A stretch of 64,000 bases of DNA, taken from the NCBI GenBank assembly GCA_964443075.1, contig CAYUCB010000002.1, positions 11,116-75,115 of the forward strand. Direction: 5' to 3'. The translations under genes and the position numbers were made by a program. The notes below the pieces were generated by a model. It was not told the DNA's origin. It saw nothing but the letters and a program-made list of their open reading frames with translations, and ran no database searches. This DNA comes from DSQQ01 sp964443075 (GTDB lineage Bacteria; Chloroflexota; Anaerolineae; 4572-78; J111). Shown here piece by piece: positions 33,198-40,699 of the stretch (its first letter is position 1; the number at the start of each line of letters is the position of its first letter).

Positions 33198-36100
33198 ATG
33201 ATTATGTACGAATCCGAAATCGAACAAATCGCCCTCGACGCTCTGCGCGATGAAAACGGCTATACCGTCCTCTACGGTCCCGATATTACCGTAGGGGCGA
33301 ATAGCATTCGCCCTGAACGTGACCCAACCGAGGTTATTCTGCAAGCCCGCCTGCGCTGGGCCATTGACCGCCTCAACCCGGATATTCCCCCTGATGCCCG
33401 CGAAGAAGCCTTCAAACGCGCCTTGCGCACGGAATCCTTCAATCTGCTGGAAAACAACGAAGCCTTTCACCGCCTGCTGACCGAAGGTATTGATATTAAG
33501 TTTGGCCTCGGTGAGGGCAAAGCCAAAACCGACAAAGTCTGGCTGATTGATTTTGACACCCCGGAAAACAATGAATTTCTGGCCGTCAACCAGTTCACCG
33601 TCATTGAAAATAATAACAAGAAACGGCCCGACATCGTTCTGTTTATCAACGGCCTGCCCCTGGTGGTGATAGAACTCAAAAACGCCGCCGATGACGCGAA
33701 GCGTGCCGATGTGCAGGCCGCCTGGCACCAACTGCAAACCTACAAACAACTCATCCCCTCGCTCTTTGTGCCCAACGCTTTTATGATTATCAGCGATGGC
33801 TGGTTTGCCAAAGCCGGCACGCTCTCCAGCGAATATCCCCGCTTTATGGCCTGGAAAACCGCCGATGGCGTCACCCTGGTTAACTCCGCCCAGGAGAGCG
33901 AACTGGAGCCACTGATTAAAGGTTTGCTTAACAAAACCACGCTGCTGGATGTGATTCGTCACTTTATTGTTTTTGAAAAGAGCGCGTACGCTGAGCGATG
34001 TCGAAGCGTACCCACTTCGACATCGCTCAGTGGGCGAGGGGTTATCAAAAAAATGGCCGCCTACCACCAATATTACGCCGTTAACCGGGCCATCGCCTCC
34101 ACCTTGCGGGCCTCGACTGAAGCGCCGTTGATGATTCGACAAAAGCCAGAGGCGTATGGCCTGCCCGGCGTCGCTAACCAACCCCCAGGCGACCAACGGG
34201 CCGGGGTGGTCTGGCATACGCAGGGCAGCGGCAAAAGTTTGTCTATGGTTTTTTATGTCGGTAAGCTCATTCTGACCCAGGCGATGAACAACCCGACATT
34301 GGTCATCCTGACCGACCGCAACGACCTTGACCAGCAGTTGTTTGAAACCTTCACCAACTGCCAGCAGTTATTACGCCAAACGCCGGTTCAGGCGGCCAAC
34401 CGCGATGACCTCAAAAAATTACTGTCCGTGGCTTCGGGCGGGGTCATCTTTACCACCATCCAGAAGTTCCTGCCTGCAGAAAACGGCGGCCAATATCCCC
34501 GCCTCAGCAACCGGCGCAACATCGTGCTCCTCGCCGACGAAGCCCACCGCAGCCAATATGATTTTATTGATGGCTTTGCCCGCCATATGCGCGACGCCCT
34601 GCCTAACGCCACCTTCATCGGCTTTACCGGCACGCCCATTGAAAAAGAAGACGCCAATACCCAGGCGGTTTTTGGCAATTACGTGGATATTTACGACATC
34701 CAGCAGGCCGTAGAAGATGGGGCGACGGTGCGCATCTATTACGAAAGCCGCCTGGCTAAAATAAAACTGTCTGAGGAAAACCAGAAAATTCTCGACCAGC
34801 AGGTTGAAGAAATCACCGAAGATGACGAACTAACCGACCGCCAAAAACGCTTTGCCAAATGGACCAGTAAAGAAGCGGTGGTGGGCAGCGAAAGCCGCCT
34901 TAAACAGGTGGCCGCCGATTTGATTAGCCACTTTGAACAGCGGCTTTCGGCGGCGGCGGGCAAAGGGATGATTGTCTGTATGAGCCGCCGTATCTGCGTG
35001 GCGCTGCACCAAGAAATTATCCACCTCCGCCCCAACTGGTACGACCCCGCCGATGACCAGGGAGCCATCAAAATCATTATGACCGGCTCTGCCAGCGACC
35101 CGCTGGAGTGGCAGGAGCATATTCGCAACAAACCCCGCCGCAAAGCCATCGGCGACCGGCTCAAAGACCCGGCTGACTCGCTCAAACTGGTTATTGTGCG
35201 CGATATGCTCTTAACCGGCTTTGACGCGCCCTGCCTGCACACCATGTATATTGATAAACCGATGAACGGCCACAACCTGATGCAAGCCATCGCCCGCGTC
35301 AATCGCGTTTTTGGCGATAAAGAGGGCGGCCTGATTGTGGATTACATCGGCATTGCCCAGGATTTGAAGAAGGCGTTAGCCGTTTATACCGCCAGTGAAG
35401 GTAAAGGCCGTTTAACGCTTGATCAAGAAGAAGCCGTGGCCAAAATGATGGAGTTGTACGAGGTGGTGGTGGATATGTTCGCCGCCTTCAATTACCGCCA
35501 ATACTTCACCCTGGAATCCAAATACAAACTCAACTTCATCCTCAGCGCCGCCAACACTATCGCCGATTTAACCGAAAAGATAGACGGTCAACCGGTCCGC
35601 AACGGCAAAGAACGCTTTAAACAACATGTAGTTCGGCTCCAACAAGCCTTTGCTCTGTCCGTGCCGCATCCCCAAACTATTGAAATTCGGGACGATTTAG
35701 CCTTTTTCCAGGCCATCAAAGCCCGTTTTGCCAAATTTGATGAGCAGGTCAAAGTTCGCACCAACGAAGAAATCGAAACCGCCATTCGCCAGATTATCAA
35801 CGATGCCATTATTTCTGAGGAAGTGGTGGATGTCTTTGATGCCGCCGGTATCAAACGGCCCGATATTTCCATTCTGTCCGATGAATTTCTGACCGAGATA
35901 CAAGGCTTATCCCATCAAAACCTGGCCTTTGAACTGCTCAAACGCCTGCTCAACGATGAAATTAAGACTCGCTCTAAAACCAACCTGGTGCAAAGCCGAA
36001 AGTTCTCAGAGATGCTGGCCGAAGCGGTTAAACGCTATCAAAACGGCCTGATTGACTCGGCTCACATTATTGAGCAATTGATTAAACTGGCCCAGGACAT

Positions 36101-36440
36101 CCGCGAAGCAGACCAGCGCGGCGAACGGATGAACCTGGCCGTTGATGAACTGGCCTTTTACGATGCCCTGGCCGACAACCCCACCGCCGAGGCCGTTTTA
36201 GGCGACCAAACTTTGAAGCTGATTGCTCATGAGTTGGTTGAGAGCGTGCGGAAAAACACCTCCATTGATTGGCAGTTAAAGCAGAGCGTCCAGGCCAAAT
36301 TACGGGTGCTGGTCAAACGGATTCTGCGCAAATACAAATATCCCCCCGATGATCCCGCCACAGGTGAATACACCGTTTCGGTGAACAAGGTTTTGGATCA
36401 GGCCGAACTATTGGCCGACTTTTGGACGGCGGGTAGATAA
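33198..36440 (+). CDS. hsdR: type I restriction endonuclease subunit R
   Basis: 1080 residues from ATG 33198 (a second ATG at 33204 is possible). N-terminal nuclease domain with the PD-(D/E)xK element VVIELKNAADDAKRAD near residue 155. SF2 translocase motifs: Walker A WHTQGSGKSLSMVF near 341, DEAH box LLADEAHRSQYDF near 447, GFTGTPIEKED near 475 and QAIARVNRVFGDKEGG near 700. C-terminal helical HsdM-binding part. Two short palindromic repeats are embedded in frame (33291-33314 and 33981-34036), the second giving an extra SAYAERCRSVPTSTSLSGRG at about residues 262-281. The REP/RAYT insertion separates it from hsdS, so its translation is no longer coupled. Confidence 0.95.
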   Translation: MIMYESEIEQIALDALRDENGYTVLYGPDITVGANSIRPERDPTEVILQARLRWAIDRLNPDIPPDAREEAFKRALRTESFNLLENNEAFHRLLTEGIDIKFGLGEGKAKTDKVWLIDFDTPENNEFLAVNQFTVIENNNKKRPDIVLFINGLPLVVIELKNAADDAKRADVQAAWHQLQTYKQLIPSLFVPNAFMIISDGWFAKAGTLSSEYPRFMAWKTADGVTLVNSAQESELEPLIKGLLNKTTLLDVIRHFIVFEKSAYAERCRSVPTSTSLSGRGVIKKMAAYHQYYAVNRAIASTLRASTEAPLMIRQKPEAYGLPGVANQPPGDQRAGVVWHTQGSGKSLSMVFYVGKLILTQAMNNPTLVILTDRNDLDQQLFETFTNCQQLLRQTPVQAANRDDLKKLLSVASGGVIFTTIQKFLPAENGGQYPRLSNRRNIVLLADEAHRSQYDFIDGFARHMRDALPNATFIGFTGTPIEKEDANTQAVFGNYVDIYDIQQAVEDGATVRIYYESRLAKIKLSEENQKILDQQVEEITEDDELTDRQKRFAKWTSKEAVVGSESRLKQVAADLISHFEQRLSAAAGKGMIVCMSRRICVALHQEIIHLRPNWYDPADDQGAIKIIMTGSASDPLEWQEHIRNKPRRKAIGDRLKDPADSLKLVIVRDMLLTGFDAPCLHTMYIDKPMNGHNLMQAIARVNRVFGDKEGGLIVDYIGIAQDLKKALAVYTASEGKGRLTLDQEEAVAKMMELYEVVVDMFAAFNYRQYFTLESKYKLNFILSAANTIADLTEKIDGQPVRNGKERFKQHVVRLQQAFALSVPHPQTIEIRDDLAFFQAIKARFAKFDEQVKVRTNEEIETAIRQIINDAIISEEVVDVFDAAGIKRPDISILSDEFLTEIQGLSHQNLAFELLKRLLNDEIKTRSKTNLVQSRKFSEMLAEAVKRYQNGLIDSAHIIEQLIKLAQDIREADQRGERMNLAVDELAFYDALADNPTAEAVLGDQTLKLIAHELVESVRKNTSIDWQLKQSVQAKLRVLVKRILRKYKYPPDDPATGEYTVSVNKVLDQAELLADFWTAGR
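33291..33314. repeat. REP-like palindrome inside hsdR (N-terminal)
   Basis: GTAGGGGCGAAT (33291-33302) and ATTCGCCC (33306-33313) with loop AGC: same GTAGGGGCG head as the RAYT-flanking REPs, 8-bp perfect stem, in frame at about residues 32-39 of HsdR (encoding VGANSIRP). Confidence 0.75.
33981..34036. repeat. 16-bp-stem palindrome inside hsdR
   Basis: CTGAGCGATGTCGAAG (33991-34006) and CTTCGACATCGCTCAG (34015-34030) are perfect inverted copies with an 8-base loop. The core CTTCGACA..GCTCAG is shared with intergenic copies at 25450 and 36480. The element keeps the hsdR frame open. Confidence 0.9.
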
Positions 36441-36475
36441 CTGAGATGACCATACCCCTATAATGAAATCACCCG

Positions 36476-36525
36476 CACCCTTCGACAAGCTCAGGGTGCG
36501 GACAAGCTCAGGGTGCGGATTTTCA
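36476..36525. repeat. CTTCGACAAGCTCAGG-family repeat after hsdR
   Basis: CACCCTTCGACAAGCTCAGG (from 36476) forms a hairpin with ends CACCC/GGGTG; the right half ACAAGCTCAGGGTGCGG is repeated once more at 36499-36515. It may serve as an end signal for the hsd transcript. Confidence 0.6.
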
Positions 36526-36633
36526 TAGACTGAGACGTTAGGCCACTGAACCGCACACATTCAAAGCTGCCAATTGCTATCATCTAAAAGCCTTGTAAAA
36601 TAAATAGTTAGCTTGAAAAAAGGAGTCTTAATC

Positions 36634-36938
36634 ATGCTCATTGCTCATGTCCACGTCCACATAAAACCGGAATTCGTGGAAGCGTTTAAAACCATTACCA
36701 TTGAAAATGCCAGCCACAGCGTCAAAGAGCCGGGGATTGCCCGGTTTGATGTCGTGCAGCAGGTGGATGAGGCCACCCGTTTTGTGTTGATTGAAGTTTA
36801 TCGCGATGAGAACGCCCCGGCCAACACAAAGAAACGGCCCATTACCAAAAATGGCGCGATACCGTAGCTGAAATGATGGCCGAGCCGCGCACCTCGATTA
36901 AATATGCCAATGTTTTCCCCGCCGATGAGGGGTGGTAA
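36634..36938 (+). pseudogene. ABM-fold (LsrG-like) protein, frameshifted copy
   Basis: From ATG 36634 (AAAAGGAG upstream) the frame encodes MLIAHVHVHIKPEFVEAFK and continues normally to ENAPAN, where a missing base at about 36818-36822 throws it to a stop at 36867. In the next frame, KHKETAHYQKWRDTVAEMMA to FPADEGW and TAA 36936-36938 completes the protein. It is a close paralogue of the intact gene at 37046. The family (antibiotic biosynthesis monooxygenase fold) includes the autoinducer-2 isomerase LsrG and quinol monooxygenases. Confidence 0.85.
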
Positions 36939-36952
36939 AACAACAAGTCATA

Positions 36953-37014
36953 AAACGTGAAACGTAAAACGTAATAATTTTTGCTCGAAAAAGCCTTACG
37001 CTTTACGTTTTACC
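36953..37014. repeat. imperfect palindrome between the two ABM genes
   Basis: GTGAAACGTAAAACGTAA (36958-36975) is inverted against TTACGCTTTACGTTTTAC (36996-37013). It forms a long AT-rich hairpin and separates the duplicated genes. Confidence 0.65.
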
Positions 37015-37045
37015 TTAAAATAGTATCTTGAAAGGAAAATTTACG

Positions 37046-37351
37046 ATGATTATGGTTCATGTGTACGCTCATATTAAACCGGAATTTGTGGAAGCCTTTA
37101 AAGCCGCCTGTATTGAAAACGGCAGCCACAGCATTCAGGAGCCGGGCATTGCCCGCTTTGACGTGATTCAACAGGTGGATGACCCCAACCGCTTTATGCT
37201 GATTGAAGTTTATCGCAGCGAAGAAGCCTCGGCCAAACATCGCGAAACCGCCCACTTTAAAAAATGGATGGAAACCGTAGCCGATATGGTGGCCGAGCCG
37301 CGCTACGCGCACCGCTATACCACTGTTTTCCCCGGCGACGAAGGCTGGTAA
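37046..37351 (+). CDS. ABM-fold monooxygenase / LsrG-like protein
   Basis: 101 residues from ATG 37046, with AAAGGA upstream. Sequence VHVYAHIKPEFVEAFKAACI at the start, GSHSIQEPGIARFDVIQQVD in the middle, YRSEEASAKHRETAHFKKWM near the end and FPGDEGW at the C-terminus are typical of the small ABM ferredoxin-like fold. The last part with H-x-x-T-x-H matches LsrG-like proteins. Precise reaction unknown; the adjacent iron-type alcohol dehydrogenase suggests a role in carbonyl or aldehyde metabolism. Confidence 0.85.
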   Translation: MIMVHVYAHIKPEFVEAFKAACIENGSHSIQEPGIARFDVIQQVDDPNRFMLIEVYRSEEASAKHRETAHFKKWMETVADMVAEPRYAHRYTTVFPGDEGW

Positions 37352-37396
37352 GAAACGACCGCCGACCACAGACCGCTGACCACCGCTAGAGTAATA

Positions 37397-37435
37397 ATTA
37401 GATTGGTTCAATCTTAAAGATTGAACCAATCTAAT
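37397..37435. repeat. perfect 19-bp palindrome ahead of the alcohol dehydrogenase
   Basis: ATTAGATTGGTTCAATCTT (37397-37415), one base, then AAGATTGAACCAATCTAAT (37417-37435). Perfect over 19 pairs. It ends 18 bases before the dehydrogenase start codon; there is no T-tract. Confidence 0.85.
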
Positions 37436-37453
37436 TAAGTGAGGAGACCTGGA

Positions 37454-38608
37454 ATGAAATTTGAATTTGCTACCGCTACCCGGATCATTTTTGGGCCGGG
37501 GAGCATCAAACAGGTGGGCGCATTAGCGGCGGAGATGGGCCAGCGGGTCTTTGTCGCCACCGGCGTTAACCCCGAGCAAGCCGCGCCCCTGCTGGACTCG
37601 CTGGCCGGGCAGGGCCTTGAAGCGACCACCTTTTCGGTAACCGGTGAACCCACCCTGGAACTCATCCAGCAAGGGGTACAGCAAGCCAGAGCCAGCCGGG
37701 GCGAGGTGGTGATTGGCTTTGGCGGCGGCAGCGCCATGGATACCGGCAAAGCCATTGCCGCCATGCTCACCAACCCCGGCGAACTGCTGGATTACCTGGA
37801 AGTGATTGGCCGGGGGCAAACCCTCACTCAAGCGCCCGCGCCGTGCATCGCCATCCCCACCACCGCCGGCACCGGCGCGGAAGTCACCCGCAACGCGGTG
37901 CTGGGTTCGCCGGAACATCGGGTGAAGGTGAGCCTGCGCAGCCCCTTAATGCTGCCCCGCCTGGCCCTGGTTGACCCGGAACTGACCCACAGTATGCCCC
38001 CGGCCGTGACCGCCAGCACCGGCCTGGATGCCCTGACTCAAGTGTTGGAACCCTATGTGTCCAATGCCGCCAACCCCATGACCGACGCTATTTGCCGCGA
38101 GGGACTGCACCGGGCGGCCCGCTCGCTGCGCCGGGCTTACGAAGATGGCAATGACGCCGCCGCCCGCGAAGATATGGCTTTAACCAGCCTCTTTGGGGGG
38201 CTGGCCTTGGCTAACGCCAAACTGGGCGCGGTGCATGGCTTTGCCGCCGTGTTGGGGGGGATGTTCCACGCGCCGCATGGAGCAGTCTGCGCCGTGCTCT
38301 TACCCCATGTGATGACCCTTAACGTGCAGGCGCTCCAGGCTCGTCAGTCCGACAGCGCTGCCCTACGCCGTTATGATGAAGTCGCCCAAATTCTCACCGG
38401 TCGGGCCGGCGCGGTAGCCGCCGATGGCGTGGCCTGGGTGCAGGCGTTGGGTCAAGCCCTAAACGTGCCCGGCCTGGGCAGCTACGGCCTAACCCTCGCC
38501 GATTTTCCAACTGTGATTGAAAAATCCGCCGTTGCCAGCAGCATGCAAGGCAACCCGCTCAAATTAACAACCGCAGAAATGGCGGAGATTCTTAGTCGAG
38601 CGTTATAA
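37454..38608 (+). CDS. iron-containing (group III) alcohol dehydrogenase
   Basis: 384 residues from ATG 37454 (GAGGAGACCTGGA upstream). NAD(P)-binding half with VIGFGGGSAMDTGKAIAAML near residue 95 and PTTAGTGAEVTRNAV near 140. Metal-binding half: Asp in TGLDALTQVLEPYV near 197, His in AVHGFAAVLGG near 262 and His in FHAPHGAVCAV near 276. The second usual ligand, His four residues after Asp, is Gln here. The family oxidises alcohols or reduces aldehydes. A terminator follows. Likely linked in function to the ABM genes upstream, which lie on the same strand. Confidence 0.9.
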   Translation: MKFEFATATRIIFGPGSIKQVGALAAEMGQRVFVATGVNPEQAAPLLDSLAGQGLEATTFSVTGEPTLELIQQGVQQARASRGEVVIGFGGGSAMDTGKAIAAMLTNPGELLDYLEVIGRGQTLTQAPAPCIAIPTTAGTGAEVTRNAVLGSPEHRVKVSLRSPLMLPRLALVDPELTHSMPPAVTASTGLDALTQVLEPYVSNAANPMTDAICREGLHRAARSLRRAYEDGNDAAAREDMALTSLFGGLALANAKLGAVHGFAAVLGGMFHAPHGAVCAVLLPHVMTLNVQALQARQSDSAALRRYDEVAQILTGRAGAVAADGVAWVQALGQALNVPGLGSYGLTLADFPTVIEKSAVASSMQGNPLKLTTAEMAEILSRAL

Positions 38609-38615
38609 TGAAAAG

Positions 38616-38687
38616 GAGGCGATGTCGCGAGGAGGCGAGGAGGCGAAGAATCTCGTCACCTCAGCCATCATCGCCTCTTTATTTTTT
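38616..38687 (+). terminator. Rho-independent terminator after the alcohol dehydrogenase
   Basis: GAGGCGAT (38616-38623) pairs with ATCGCCTC (38670-38677), followed by TTTATTTTTT. The long loop contains GAGGCGA direct repeats that could give alternative stems. Confidence 0.65.
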
Positions 38688-38715
38688 GGGAGTGTTCACA
38701 AGCCTGTGGCACACC

Positions 38716-38775
38716 ACCGATAATGAAAAGTGATCAGTGAACAGTTATCAGTTCAACTGTTCACTGATTACTGAT
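38716..38775. repeat. TCAGTGAACAG-type palindromic filler repeat
   Basis: CAGTGAACAGTTATCAGTT (about 38734-38752) is inverted against AACTGTTCACTGATTACTG (38754-38772). The style (short runs of TCAGTAATCAGTG) is the same as the filler inserted in the radical SAM gene at 49110-49171. Confidence 0.6.
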
Positions 38776-38839
38776 GACCCATTATCTTTATGCGGTGGTC
38801 GGCGGTCTGCCGTCGGCGGTCTATTGTCTTAGGAGCCTT

Positions 38840-40132
38840 ATGAGCAACAGTAAAGTCGCTATTTTATACACCTCACCCCGCACTGTTCTGGCCGATTATC
38901 ACCGGCTGATGAACCTGGCCGGGTATCAAGAGGTGGTCGCCAAAGAAGCCGATACCGCCTTAAAAGTCAACATTTCCTGGCATTTTTTCTTTCCCGGCAG
39001 TTCCACCACGCCCTGGCAGTTAGAAGGGGTGATTCGGGCGATGAAGCAGGATGGCTACAACCCGGATTTAATCCACGCCTGCCATAACCGCACGGTGGTC
39101 ATTGACGCCCACTTTGGCGAGCGCGAAAACAAGCAAATTAACGTGGTCGAAGCTCACGGACTGCGCAATGTGCATCTCTACGAAGGCGAAGAGTGGATTA
39201 GCATTCGCGACGCGGTAGGCAGTCTGGCCGACCAATTTATCTGCCTGAATGAAGTCTACCCGGACGGTTTTTATATTCCCAAACGCTTTATCGGCGAAAA
39301 TATCATTCACCTGCCCACCGTCAAAACCCACATCTTCACCACCACTACCGGGGCGATGAAGAACGCCTTTGGCGGTTTACTGAATGAGCGCCGCCACTGG
39401 ACTCACCCGGTCATTCACGAAACGCTGGTGGATTTGCTGATGATTCAAAAGAAAATTCACCGGGGCGTATTTGCGGTGATGGATGGCACCTTTGCCGGCG
39501 ATGGCCCCGGCCCACGCTGTATGATGCCTCACGTAAAAAATGTCATCCTGGCCAGTTCTGACCAGGTAGCCATTGACGCGATGGCGGCCAAGATGATGGG
39601 CATTGACCCGCTCTCGATCAAATTTATCCGCCTGGCTCATGAACACGGCCTGGGCTGCGGCGACCCGCGCGAGATTGAAGTAGTCGGCGACGAAGAAGCC
39701 GCCACCGCCAACTGGCATTTTGACGGCCCTTACAAAAAGATGACCTTTGCCTCGCGGATGCAGCACAAAATCTATTGGGGCCCGCTCAAAAAGCCGGTGG
39801 AATGGTCGCTAAAAACTATTTTGGCCCCCTGGTCTTACATAGCCAGCGTGGTCTACCATGATAGCTTCTGGTATCCGGTGATGGCTAAAAAACGGATGGC
39901 CGAGGTGCTGGACAGCAATTGGGGCCATCTCTTCCGCAACTGGGAGAAGCTGACCCCTGACGAACAGGGCTACCCCACCGTTGGCGATGACGCCGCGGAG
40001 ATTAAACGCACTGGCCTGCGGGCCTTGTGGCGATCCTTTGGCATTTTGGGCACTACCATCAAAGAAGCCCCGGAATTTACCAACAAAAAGCGGCGGCAGT
40101 CGTCGCCATCGTCACAGTCGTCGGCGCATTAA
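38840..40132 (+). CDS. DUF362 domain protein
   Basis: 430 residues from ATG 38840 with AGGAG upstream; an upstream extension lies in a repeat. The DUF362 signature region is recognised in ENIIHLPTVKTHIFTTTTGA (near residue 155), GAMKNAFGGLLNERRHWTHP and AVMDGTFAGDGPGPRCMMPH (near 215), then ASSDQVAIDAMAAKMMG. DUF362 proteins occur with or without ferredoxin domains; this one lacks Cys-rich ferredoxin motifs. Function is unknown. No membrane segment is evident. Confidence 0.8.
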   Translation: MSNSKVAILYTSPRTVLADYHRLMNLAGYQEVVAKEADTALKVNISWHFFFPGSSTTPWQLEGVIRAMKQDGYNPDLIHACHNRTVVIDAHFGERENKQINVVEAHGLRNVHLYEGEEWISIRDAVGSLADQFICLNEVYPDGFYIPKRFIGENIIHLPTVKTHIFTTTTGAMKNAFGGLLNERRHWTHPVIHETLVDLLMIQKKIHRGVFAVMDGTFAGDGPGPRCMMPHVKNVILASSDQVAIDAMAAKMMGIDPLSIKFIRLAHEHGLGCGDPREIEVVGDEEAATANWHFDGPYKKMTFASRMQHKIYWGPLKKPVEWSLKTILAPWSYIASVVYHDSFWYPVMAKKRMAEVLDSNWGHLFRNWEKLTPDEQGYPTVGDDAAEIKRTGLRALWRSFGILGTTIKEAPEFTNKKRRQSSPSSQSSAH

Positions 40133-40154
40133 TTACGCCGCGCAACTTTTCATA

Positions 40155-40318
40155 ATATAACTCAAGTTGCCACCCATCGGTAGAAAATCATCCTTCGATA
40201 CGCGCTGACGCGCACTCAGGATGATTTTCCGCGGCAGACACCCTTCGATACGCCCACTCCCTTCGGTCAGGACTACTCAGGATGCCTGCCGCGGAAAGGC
40301 AGCAACTTGGGTTAATAT
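40155..40318. repeat. nested palindrome 1
   Basis: Outer arms ATAACTCAAGTTGC (about 40157-40170) and GCAACTTGGGTTAATAT (about 40301-40317) enclose two hairpins of the CTTCGATACG/CTCAGGATG family: GAAAATCATCC (40183-40193) with GGATGATTTTC (40219-40229), and CCGCGGCA (40229-40236) with TGCCGCGG (40287-40294). Confidence 0.8.
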
Positions 40319-40357
40319 ACCAACCGCATCATAAAATTTCCACATCGCTGTTTTGAT

Positions 40358-40584
40358 GGGACGCGGATTTAACAGATTTTGGCAGATTTTGTAGGGGTCA
40401 GAATGATGTTGAACCGTTAGAGTCGAGGCTTTAGCCGGTAATTTGGCCCTGAAACCGGCTAAAGCCTCGACTCCACGTCCAATATACTTTAACATCATCT
40501 TGACTACTACAGATTTGGGCAGATTTTTTCTAGTTTTACGATTTATCGGTAAAAATCCGCACGACCCGCGTTTATCCGCGTCCC
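40358..40584. repeat. nested palindrome 2
   Basis: Outer arms GGGACGCGGAT (40358-40368) and ATCCGCGTCCC (40574-40584); inside, AATGATGTT (40402-40410) against AACATCAT (40491-40498); at the centre AGTCGAGGCTTTAGCCGG (40421-40438) and CCGGCTAAAGCCTCGACT (40455-40472), a perfect 18-bp stem. It looks like one repeat inserted into another, inserted into a third. Confidence 0.85.
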
Positions 40585-40699
40585 ATTCCACTTCTAGGTG
40601 GAATTTTCAACAAGTGGCACCGTTGGCGTTATCCCCAAGAGACGTGTATAATTCCCGGTCGAAAAAGTGCCTTGCCGGTTGAGGCGCTGGAGGCAAAGG

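Larger units (their letters stand above)
40133..40699. other. gene-free nest of palindromic elements
   Basis: No credible gene. Two nests of palindromes fill it: 40155-40318 and 40358-40584 (separate entries). The remaining 100 bases carry the upstream region of the LysM-CAP gene without a clear promoter. Confidence 0.7.

Noticed and set aside
33075..34217. 380-codon open frame antisense to hsdR and RAYT end
   Set aside because: It lies opposite a clear HsdR gene and starts inside a REP; long antisense frames are expected in GC-rich codon usage.
40277..40591. 104-codon open frame on the minus strand
   Set aside because: It is made entirely of nested palindromic repeats, so its sequence reflects the repeats and not a protein.
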